64,000 nucleotides of DNA from Yamagishiella unicocca (taxonomy: Eukaryota; Chlorophyta; Chlorophyceae; Chlamydomonadales; Volvocaceae): positions 1 to 64,000 of the forward strand of contig BDSL01000028.1 of assembly GCA_003116995.1 (NCBI GenBank), given 5' to 3'. Positions within the stretch are counted from its first letter, which is position 1, and each line of letters begins with the position of its first letter. Shown in pieces: positions 11,295-21,300 of the stretch. Under the pieces are notes generated by a model. That model had not been told where the DNA came from and ran no database searches. It saw only the letters and a list, made by a program, of their open reading frames with translations. Position numbers and translations under genes: made by a program.

Positions 11295-11853
11295 CACCAA
11301 AGGGGCCCCCCATGATCTCGCCCCTTGGCGGCCGTCACCGGGACAGCAGTGGATGTGTAGGGCGATCACCTGCACGCCGCTGGTCAGATGGGAGCGGGAT
11401 TCTGGTGTCGACTCGAGGCACAAGCAGCCATCCGCCACTGAGGCGCCCTGTTGTGCCATTACCGCTGCAGTGGATGTGGATGCTTTTGTCCCCCTGCCTG
11501 CTACTGCTTCTCCCCCCACCGCCAGTGCTGCTGCTGCTGAGCTGCCGCTACCGCAGCGCCAGGCGAGCATCAGGGAGACGGTGCAGTACCTGCAGGTGGA
11601 GCTGCCGGGGCCGCCGGCAACCCTGGCGGTGTACTACGCGCTGTTGCTGCACGGCGCCGACCCCGACCCCGCCGCCTGGGACGAGGACGAGGTGCGCCAG
11701 GTGCTGCTGCCCGGAGTGCCGCTGCGACACGGCGCCGAGGTCTCGGCTGCAGCCCTGAGCGCTGCTGCCACCGCCGGCGACGTGGAGGAGGAGGCAGTGG
11801 CGGCGCAGGGGGCTCTGCGCACCCCCATGGCCTTTAACCTTTTACGCATGTAA
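11295..11853 (+). pseudogene. Element-internal segment with a coding-like tail
   Basis: 11295-11530 is similar to 44634-44900 and continues the element remnant. It shows the sequence around the hAT target before insertion. The last ~95 codons of the open frame (about 11565-11853) look protein-like, with LQVELPGPPATLAVYYALLL and DEDEVRQVLLPGVPLRHGAE, and have no counterpart in the 44.9-kb copy. I do not recognise the family. It may be a captured exon or a fragment of a local gene joined to the element. Confidence 0.35.
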
Positions 11854-13190
11854 TTCCGTAAGAAGAGAAGGGTAAACGGTGTCGAATGGCAGAATCCCCT
11901 CGTGCAGCCCGTACTGCTGCCACCACTTGTTGATACGGGAACCGTGGGTGAAGGGTGAATCGTTAACCGCATGGTTGTTGTAATCGTTACAGACGGGTAT
12001 GGTATGCCGTTTTCATCAACTTGTATGCCGTTTTCATCAACGGTACCTGTTCAACCGGCGAACAACCGGCGAACAGGTACAGTTGATACAGGAACCATGG
12101 GTGAAGGGTGAACGACATGCATGTGGTGGTTAATGCGGTGGTTGATGAGCAAGTCATTAGTGTATTTTGCATGGGCAACTGTGTTATGGTCCGCATAGCC
12201 TTCTGTAGTCAAGGCACGCGGGAAGCACTGGACGATTCGCGGATGGGGACACAGCCCCTTAAAGACGTGGGTACTAATGGCAACCTTGTGCTTGGTTTAC
12301 GGGAGTCGTCTCGCGGGGCCGATCCCGCGGGCCCTCGTGAAGCTGGCTGCGTTAGCAGACTTGCTGTTGTAATCAGAATCCTCATCGATAGATAGAGTTT
12401 ATGGGGTCTCGAGCAGTCGCCGTTGCTCGCTGTCCGTGTATGTGCAGATGGTTCAAGTCGCCATTGCCCCCGCTCGGTTTGCGAGCGGTAGAGTAATTTA
12501 CTTATGTGTGCCCAAGTGGGCGTGCGGGAGGTGCACGTTTTGCTGGGTAGGTCCCGCATGGGTAGTCTGGCACTCTTTTTATGCCCCACCACGCACCAAG
12601 CTCCAGCGTGTGTCTAGGCCCTTGCCATTTTTGCCAGGACGCCCTCGCGCCTGCAAGGCCTTGCCCCCGTCGTTGCCTAGGCGTTTTGTATGTCCTCGCC
12701 CCCGTCTATCCTCGCCGCCAAGCAAGCCTATGCTGTACACTCCGGCCGGTAAGACATGTCACTCCAGCGCCCCGCACCCCCTTCACCAGTCACTCTTCCC
12801 ACGTACCACCATTGCAGACACTGCAACCCACGTACCACCATTGCAGACACTGCAACCCCAATAATTAACCCGAACTATTCAGGATGAATGCGTACATCCT
12901 TTTGAGTCCACCGTGAACCTTTGGTGACATTGGGTAAAGGTGCCAGGCCGCTACTGAAAGGTGTAATACGCGTTTTCCCGCCCTTCCTGACACAGCTGTG
13001 GCCGATGTCATGTGCTGCGATATTCTGCAGTGCATGTACCTGACGAGTCAGCAAAGCTCAACAAAGCACGGCATGAAGCTCTCTTTGCATGCTTTTATAG
13101 GCACTGCCATGCAGTACACCCGACACGCATCCGCCCAAGTCACTCCCACACACGAGCGGACCCTACTTTATCTCGATGCTTAAGACACCC
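11854..13190. other. Intergenic stretch with small repeats
   Basis: No gene supported. Contents: paired copies of ATGCCGTTTTCATCAAC near 12000-12040; an inverted repeat GGTACCTGTTC...GAACAGGTAC around 12041-12081; similar GAACCATGGGTGAAGGGTGAA and GAACCGTGGGTGAAGGGTGAA blocks near 11940 and 12090; and a duplicated ~31-bp unit ACGTACCACCATTGCAGACA at about 12799-12860. The 3' end of MYG1 transcripts would lie in the right part, but I find no TTACA there. Confidence 0.5.
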
Positions 13191-16100
13191 CTACTCCATC
13201 TCGAGGCTTAGACGCGCCATCTCCAGTGCCCCCTCCTTGGTCTTATTCCCCCCGATGAACCCTGACGCGTGTACAAACACGCAGTCCGGGATACCCGAGC
13301 ACTCGCTGAGCGCCTCGTCGCGCAGTCCCCTCCAGGCGGCAGGCAGCGACCTGCGGTTCTCGAAGCTTCCGGGGCCCACGCTGACGGCCTGCGGGCAGTG
13401 GCGGGAGGGGACGGGCGTGGGTCGGGCGTCCAATCGGCATCCCTCACACTAGCTGGCATCCAATCACTATGGTTACATCTGCTAATTGTAACCGCCAAGA
13501 ACCTGTCCGCTTTCCTTCCTAATTGTGCGCCTTCGGATGGGGTTACGGCGTGGCGGAGCTTTATTCTGGGCGCCCTGCGGATGTTACCGTGGGCAACTCC
13601 TACTCGTCATCCCGCACCCCTTCCTTCCTCTCCGCCGCCCACCTGCACCCGGTATGACTTGCCCCGGTCGTCCTGGTAGACACAGAACAGTACCTCGCCC
13701 TCAAAGCCACCCTCCTTCTCCAGGTCGTACAGGTGCTCCTTCCAGGGACAGTACTGCACCGCGGGGCCGCAGGAAGGCGGCAGGCAGGTTAGGCAAGTCA
13801 GGCAGGTCGGCCGGTTGGCGGGTTCATCACACCAGATCATGTACCAGTATCACCACCACCTAGATAGCTCCCCGCAGGGCCGCGACCTCGGCGGCGCCGG
13901 GGCCCCCAGTCGCCCCAACCCCCGGGGCTCCTTCCATTACCCACCCCCCACCCGGCCTGCCCACGCCGCCACTCAGTGCTGACCTCTGTGTGTGTTTCCT
14001 CTCGTACCCCGCCACGCATCCATCCTCCGCTGCCCCCGCCCCCGCAGCCCCGCACCTCAAGCAGCAGCATGATCTTGCCACTTGGGTGCACCTCCCTCCG
14101 CTGAGCCAGCGCCTCCACCACTGGCCGCCGCCCCGGCAGCCAGCCGTTGGCCACCCAGTCCACGGCCTCCGAGAAGGCGGCACCGGTCACCTCCACCGCC
14201 TTGAGGAACTGCGTGGAGAGGAGGCAAGGGAAGGGGGTGGAGGGGTACGGCGGGGTGGTGGGGTAAGGCAGGGGTGGTGGGGTAAGGCAGGGGTGGTGGG
14301 GAAAGGCGGGGTGGCAGATAAAGCAGGGGACCTGGGTGGCCGAAGGCAACCCAATAGGTTAGTTGCCTGGGCCTGGGCTGGGAATTGTAAGTGGTCGCAG
14401 GGATTCGGCAGGGAGTAAGCATTCGGTATTTGAGCGGAGGGTATGGAGCCAGCCATGGCCGCCACCTCCCAGCCTCCGAACCCGCCTCCCAGCCCCCCAC
14501 CGCTACCTGGTTGTAGAGGGTGGAGTCGTCGCTTGGCTGGTTCCACCGGGGGTTCAGGGACGCAACGCGCGCGCTGAGCGTGGTGTTGTTCACGTACAGC
14601 GGCGCCGTACCTGCCGTACAAGTGGCGCACGGTCAGTTGGCAAGCCGGCGAGCAGGTCGAGCAGGTGGATTTCGGTTGCTGCTGTCTGGAGCTCTGAACT
14701 ACCGTAGGCACGGGCACGGCGGCAGCACATAGGGCCCGGCTCTGCTGGCGCTCACCGGGAGGCACATCGTACTGGCCGACACCGTTGTCAACCGCATCAA
14801 CCGCCTCAATGAAGTTCCGGTACACCTGCGTCCAAAGATGTGTTGGTGGTTCTGTTGGTGCCGAACCGAACCCGTGTGTTGGGCATTAGCTTGACGCTCA
14901 GCCCGAACCTGGGAGCCTGAGGTGACCCACTGGGTTGATGTCCTCCCGCACTTTGACACAAAGGCACCACCGTCGCAACGAAAACATCCCTTTTAAACAT
15001 GTGCAGAGTACAGAAAAAATTCCTTTATTTTTTGATGCCTGGAAATCAATGTTAGCTAGGAATAACCTATTGTCACCACCACCACCACCACCATCACCAC
15101 CACCACCACCAGGCCCCCAAGGCCGCCTACCGGTACGCGCATACCCCCGCCACCTGCCAGGTCCTAACGCGTTCTCCCGACCCGCGGGTCTCCTCGTAAC
15201 CCCCCCACGCTCCCACCTGCATGTAAACCGACTCCAGGTCCGGGTGTTCCGAGGGCCAGCTGAGCAGCCTCTGCGCTCAAGGGAGGGGCCAGGTGGGGGT
15301 GCGTCATTCAAGAATCCCCACGGCGCAGCGGCATGGTGGCAGCGGGGCGGAGGGCGCCCCAGGAGGGGCGGCGCCCGCTAGGAGGAGGCCGGGTGCGGCG
15401 GCGGCCGCTGCACCCACCGCGATGATCTCCCGGCCGTAGTGCTTGTACACCAGGCCCGCGGAGCTTAGGCGGGTGGTTTCGAAGCCGTTGCCGAACTTGG
15501 TCACGAAGCTGCGCTGATGGTGATCGAATCGCAGGCGTTCGGGGTCGTACTCACCTGCGACCGGGGCCAGGGGGCAGGAACAACACGCAACGGATCTCGG
15601 GGATCAATCGGCCGGACGTCCGAATCGAACTAGGGATCCCCATGGGGCGTCCTCCGGCAAGTGCAGGAGCTAGTCAAGGGACAACTTTGAGGGGGGCTTG
15701 CAGGCATAACCAGGGTTCAGGTCTTATCCGGCAGCGGGTTGGGCCCCCAGCGCGCCTGATCATGCAGCTCACCGACGAGTGTGCAGATGCCTCGTTACTG
15801 GTGTCACTAAACCCGCCTCGCTCGCCAGGGAAGAAGGAAGGGCGCTTCAGGGCGCAGTAACCATGACCCCAAATGGCCGCCGATCGTCTCCCCCGTCCCC
15901 TCCCCCTTCACGTGTACGCGCCTAATAATCCGTGCGGGCTCGCCCTCCTCACCTCCGACATCGATGATGATGTCGAGATCCTTCAACAACTCCGCGTCAC
16001 GCGTCCGCACGATTTCCGCGTCCTGGAAGTCGGCGGTGTGCTTCAGCATCCAGCATCCAAGAGCCTCATCGCAATGAAATGTGCCGCTGTGGGTGCCGAT

Positions 16101-16361
16101 CTTTTTCGCCATGGGTCGTTTGGTACCGGCAAGCTGCGCAGCAGGTGGTGTCGCAAGTATGGTGGCGGCGAGGGCCGTAGTGGCCATACGCTTGTGCTGA
16201 CGCACTAGGACAGAATCAGGTCCTCCCTGAACGAGATAGCTGCCGCTCAGAGCGTGAGGCGCTGACGCACCTAGAAGAAGGCGGGAAATCACGGGTGTGG
16301 TGGGTCGCAGGGCTCGCAGGAGGTTCAAATGCCTCAGTGCTAAAAGCTTAGCGTGCGGCAT
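13191..16361 (-). CDS. MYG1: MYG1-type exonuclease (DHH-like, UPF0160)
   Basis: Eight exons on the minus strand: 16361-15953, 15554-15418, 15270-15217, 14825-14756, 14610-14507, 14208-14056, 13753-13643 and 13388-13191. They sum to 1236 nt, 411 residues, in one frame. After a ~90-residue N-terminal extension rich in Arg, Ala and Leu, fitting an organelle transit peptide, come the family blocks IGTHSGTFHCDEALG, EIVRTRDAELL, DIIIDVGG, FDHHQRSF, LSSAGLVYKHYG, VDAVDNGV, YCPWKEHLYDLE and the C-terminal SGIPDCVFVHASGFIGGNKT. The His, Asp and DHH residues expected to bind metal are present. MYG1 proteins are known as 3'-5' RNA exonucleases of nucleus and mitochondria. An internal Met near residue 59 could give a shorter form. 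The gene is divergent to the acyl-CoA-binding protein gene. One intron contains a CAC microsatellite at 15074-15110. Confidence 0.93.
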
Positions 16362-16536
16362 GAATACCTCAAGTCATATCTTGGGCACACGGCGTGTTGA
16401 TAGCCATGCTGGAAGGAGGAATAAAGCCGTACGTAAAGGGCGACATCAGGTATACTCATCACCGGCTGCATTCCATACATGCTTCCACAATTACACAATT
16501 GGCTTTAATCGTGCACCGATTTAACGAGCACCAAAA
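16362..16536. promoter_or_regulatory. Divergent promoter region, MYG1 / ACBP
   Basis: Only 175 bp separate the two start codons, so both 5' UTRs and any shared promoter must lie here or inside the first exons. No TATA box is convincing. This is inferred from gene arrangement alone. Confidence 0.5.
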
Positions 16537-17773
16537 ATGGGTTTGCAGGCAAGCCGTTGGAACCTCGCGCGCTAGGCGTTACGGGCACAGCTATTCCAGA
16601 CGTAATCCTTTGACAGACTCGGTGTTGCAGTGCATTGTTTGAAATGTAAAAAGCCCAGGGTGTGCGACGACAGTTGTCCTTGCTTTGATGGGCATAGGAT
16701 CTCGTCACGCATGTGTGCCCGCTGCAGGAGGATTTCGATGCTGCGGCCAAGGAAGCAACGGAGAAGCTCCCCGACAGCATGGCCAATGACGAAAAGCTGG
16801 AGATGTATGCGCTCTTCAAGCAGGCCAAGGAGGTGCGACATGATAGGCTGATGAGGCATGCCGGCCATCGGTTATGTAGCGGGGCTTTTGCGCCAGTCAC
16901 GGAAGCACACCGGCTACCCCGTCGTCCTAGAATGGGTTTCGCAAGGCAAGGGCCCAAGAAGCCCCTCTCCCACATAGCTTTCGAGGCCAATACCACGTCA
17001 GGCCGGCGCCCCGCGCCCACGCATCAACCCTCTCAATCACTTTACCCACAACCAACTACGACCATCTGCAGACACTGCAATCCCAACAATCAATCCCCCC
17101 TGCTATCCTTCCTAGGGCGACTGCAACACCGCACAGCCCGGCATCCTGGACCCCCGCGGCCGCGCCAAGTGGTCCGCCTGGAACGGGAAAAAGGGTGCGT
17201 CGCATTGCGATGCGTGGGTCTTGCGTGGGTCGTCACCCGATCCTGCTCCTCCTCCCGTGCGCGACCCGGCAGCCGCCCGGTCGCCTCTTCCCTTGCTGCG
17301 CCTCTAGTCTAAAACCCACGTAAAACGCCGGCCCTCCCCTTTCACGTGCTGTACCAAACACAACCAAGCCTAACCCAATCTAACCTGGCGTACCCGCCCT
17401 AGCCTTACGTAATAAGCTGGTAACACCCCTCCCTTCACCCCCGTACGCTGCCTGCTGTCCAGGCATTTCCAAGGAGGCGGCCATGCAGGCGTACATTGCG
17501 TGAGTGGGGTGCTGGTAGTGGACACCTGATTTCGCGAGCCTGGCGCGACCCACCTCCACCTGCTATGTCTGTAAAGGCTCGAAAGGCGTATCGGCATTTG
17601 GTTTTCGGAGTGCGGGCCTGTTTTGTTTGGATGTTGGTAGTTGGCGTAGAAACTGAGCACCTTTTGACAACGCCATAGAAACTGAGCACCCTTGACAACG
17701 CCTGGGGCCTCCCCTTCCCTCACTTCCCACCCGCAGCCACGTGAACGCGCTCAAGGCCAAGTACATCAAGTAG
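16537..17773 (+). CDS. Acyl-CoA-binding protein (small, cytosolic)
   Basis: Five exons: 16537-16548, 16728-16832, 17116-17194, 17463-17499 and 17737-17773. They sum to 270 nt, 89 residues, which is the usual size of a single-domain ACBP. Family blocks are [55 protein letters not shown] and [16 protein letters not shown]. The Tyr and Lys residues that contact the CoA head group are all present. ACBPs bind C14-C22 acyl-CoA esters in the cytosol and buffer and transport them. There is no signal peptide. Exon 1 encodes only MGLQ and ends at a GC donor (TTGCAG|GCAAGC). I chose it because the phase fits and ACBPs commonly start MGL; another first exon cannot be excluded. Confidence 0.92.
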
Positions 17774-18033
17774 ACGGAGGGCAGTAATGTCCTGGGCCAG
17801 GGGGCTTAATGAAGAGTTTTGCCTCCGCCAGCCGTTCCGCATCGGCGGCTGGCCCCCCCGATGGGCCTGTTTTTTGTATCTATGCATGAAGAGGATGCGG
17901 TGTCTGGCTTGCTAGGAGCCGTGATGGGCAGTTTGACCGCCGCGGACAGCTGCGATAGTGTTCAGCGCGCGTAAGGTGGCTGTGGATCCAAGGGTGGCCG
18001 TTGCTTGTCGGCTGTGCGCCTCCACCTTTTCTC

Positions 18034-18038
18034 TGTAA
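18034..18038 (+). promoter_or_regulatory. Candidate poly(A) signal TGTAA, ACBP
   Basis: First TGTAA after the ACBP stop, 261 nt downstream and still before the glycosyltransferase start. Confidence 0.4.
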
Positions 18039-18301
18039 GCCCTTTCATCGTCTCTTGCTCTTGTGCCGTTTTCCTTTCTGCCCTCCTACTTCGCACTTTG
18101 GAGCTTCGGATCTCCAGGCCCTGGCAGCCGTCGGAAGGTCGCGCGCAGTTGGCCCTTGGGTCGCCGCGTAACGCCGACCCCGTCCAAAGACGCGGCAATC
18201 CCAAAGACCCTTCTGTTCTTCACCTTGCAGCTACATTCTGCTGCATTCTATTTCCTTCTCGCCTGTTTACATGGAAGCCTCATGTCAAGCTGCAGTTGCA
18301 C

Positions 18302-21300
18302 ATGGCTAACGGAGACCCGATGCATTTCCGCAACTCGCCCGTGCGTCTCCTATCGCAAGTCCTCTTGACAGCATTGCACTTGCTGGCGCTGCTGCACCAG
18401 CCCTTTGCTTACAGCGGTAATCATGGCGGTGGTGATGAAGCCGGTCCGCCAAACGCACCGGCGATGTCCGCAGCTGCGGCCGACCGTCCACTTGCCGGCA
18501 TCAGTAACTCAGCCGGAATGAAGCCGAATGAGCGTGACGAGCTGTTGAGCAGCCCATTAGTTCGCAGCACGAGAGGCGAAGCTAGGAGCGCAGGGAGAAA
18601 AGATGGGAATGTTCGAGCCAGCTCGCTCACTTCGCGGTCGCGGCCTCGCGTCCGAGGAGGGCCAGGAGCCGCGAAAGCAGGACTCGACGGCGACTCCACT
18701 GCGGGAAGCCTCAGTAACATAAACGACAGCGAGTACGACGACGTGCGCTGGCTGGAGGTAGGACATAGCGGGTGGGAATGGTGTATTGGGGGGTATGGGA
18801 GGAAATGCGTGGGTGTACACTGAAAAGCAAAAGCCGGTTAGGAAACGTTTGGCACAAATGTTTAGAATCGCATGCTGGAGACTTGTGTGGGTTGTGGGAG
18901 TGTGTGGTTCCGGATTTCGGATTGTGGGGGGAGGCAATCGCTCCGCTAACGGTTCGAGTTGCGTCAGCGGGAGCTCTGCCGCGCTGGGTGTGGACCCCAA
19001 CACTAATCGGAGCTAGCAGCCGAGCACTACCCCTCACCTGACGCTAGCATTTCCGGGAATGCTAGTCTCAGCCGTCAGTTAGAAGTACCCGCCAAGTCCA
19101 GGGAGAGCACATCATGCATCGACGGACCCACGCAGGCAGTGATGCGCTCCAGGGAGGACCAGGCGGCGGGAGCCACCACCACCACGGCGCTGCTCGCCGG
19201 CCCGCCAAGCAGCCTCAGCAGCAGTGGTAGCAGTGATAGCAGCGGTGACAGCAGCAGCCTCAGCAGCAGCAGCGGTGACAGCAGCAGCGGTGACAGCAGC
19301 AGCCTCAGCAGCAGCAGCGGTGACAGCAGCAGCGGTGACAGCAGCAGCGGTGACAGCAGCAGCGGCGGTGGTAGCAGCGGTGACAGCCTCAGCAGCAGTG
19401 GTAGCAGCGGTGACAGCAGCAGCGGCAGTAGGGATGTCCTGCCCAGGACAAGCCCGGGCGGAGGCGGCACGCCCCCCGCCGACGACTGGCGGCTTGGGGA
19501 CTACGGCATGCAGCTGTCCGTGTGGTCGGGTATGGCGGCGCCGCCGGCGACAGCCGCCGCCACGTCACTGGACCCGGCAGGGTCCACCGTGACGGCCGCG
19601 TCAGGTTCGCCGTACGACTCGGACGCGGAGACGCTGCCGCTGACGGTGGAGCAGGCGGCCCGGTCGAGGGCGGAGCAGCAGCAGGGGCAGCGAGGGCAGG
19701 GGCAGGGGCAAGGACAGCAGCAGCAGCAGCAGGGGCAGCAGGGGCCACCTTACTGGCAGCTTCCTCTTCCTGTGGAAGTTGCCCACGGGGATGCCTCCTG
19801 GCTGTCGACCACCCAGCCACGATTAGCCGCTGAGCCAAAGGCCTCCGGTGCCCCAAGCGCGTTGCCTAGTGGCTCTGCCACCACCACCGATGGCGGTGGC
19901 GCTCCTCGAGGCCACCCGACTGAAGTGACGTCAGCTGCACCGGTGGCGGCGGCCGCAGCGGTTCCGCAGGCAGAGGGCTCTGCAACCGCACCTGGCAGCA
20001 TGACCGGAGGACCGGAGCCGCTCAAGTGGGTCGTTCGCGCTGTGTAGGAGGGACCTCAGGGGGAGGGGCAGTGCGCAGCACTCCAGCACGCCCACCCTGG
20101 CCGGGGGGGCCAATTAGCATTCCCATCTGCCCACTTCCCGCCTCCACTGCGCCATTACGAGCTTCCTCCTACCTCTACCTCGCCCCCTTACGTCGCCTCC
20201 CCAGACGACCGTAATCCTCTGCCCTGCATATCACTGGAGCCTCCCAACTGCCCGCCTGCCTGCATACGCCCCCGCCTGCCCGGATTTTCTCATAAATCCC
20301 CCGCCTGCCTGCCTACACCCCCACCTGCCTGCCTACACCCCCGGCCCCCGCTGCGCGCGCCTTGTAGCTTATCCCGCTCCTTGACCTCCACGGCACGGCG
20401 CGGCATGATCTGTCGTACTTGTTGCTTCCCCGCAGCTTCCCCGTGTGGTGGATGGCGCCCTTTTGGAGCGGCAGCGGCTACAGCAGCGAGGCCATCAACT
20501 ACGTGCTGTCGCTGTCACGGGCGAACCAGGTGTGGGATCGCGGGGGGGGGGGGCGCGAGCAGGTCGTGTGTGGCGTGTGTGCTTGCCCGTACCTTGCTGA
20601 TCGCCTCCTCCCCCCGACTGGTGTTTATGGCACCCCCCCTGGCCTCCAAGTGATCCAGCATGCGCCCACAACTAGGTGTCCGAAGGCAGTGCGCCAGCTA
20701 TCCTATGCGCCAGCTATCCTATGCGCCAGCTATCCTAACGGTCTTGATGCCCCTCCTGGCCTCAAGTGCTCCAGCATGCGCCCATAACTGGGTGTCCGAA
20801 GGCAATGCGCCAGCTATCCTCTCGGTGTCGTGTAACCCGTGTTTATGCCCCCCCCCTGGCCTCACGCGCCCTCCCTAGATCCGCCGTGACGACCTGTGGA
20901 TTTCCCACCACGGCGACCAGTTCAGGGATCAGGTGGTGGATGCCATGGCGCCGGAAGACAGGGCGTGAGTGGGCGGAGGGGATGAGGGGCCAGAGGGGAG
21001 CAGCGGCAGAGGGGGTAGGATGGCCGGAGGGGAGCAGCGGCAGAGGGGGTAGGATGGCCGGAGGGGAGCAGCGACAGAGAGGGTAGGAGGGCCGGAGAGG
21101 AGCAGCGGCAGATAGGGCCGGAGGGCCGGAGGGGCCGGAGGGCCGGAGGGGGAGCTAGGGGGCGGATCACGACCACCCGTCAGTAAGGTGGCTGTCCTAT
21201 ACCCACCACCTCGTACTCCAATTCCCCTATGCATGCGAAGCTCCGCATGCAAGCACACCTGACTCTTCTCCGTCCCGCACCCGAACCCTCCATCGAAACC

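Noticed and set aside
15074..15110. A CAC-repeat run as a His-rich coding segment
   Set aside because: It lies in a MYG1 intron between well-defined exons and is a simple microsatellite.
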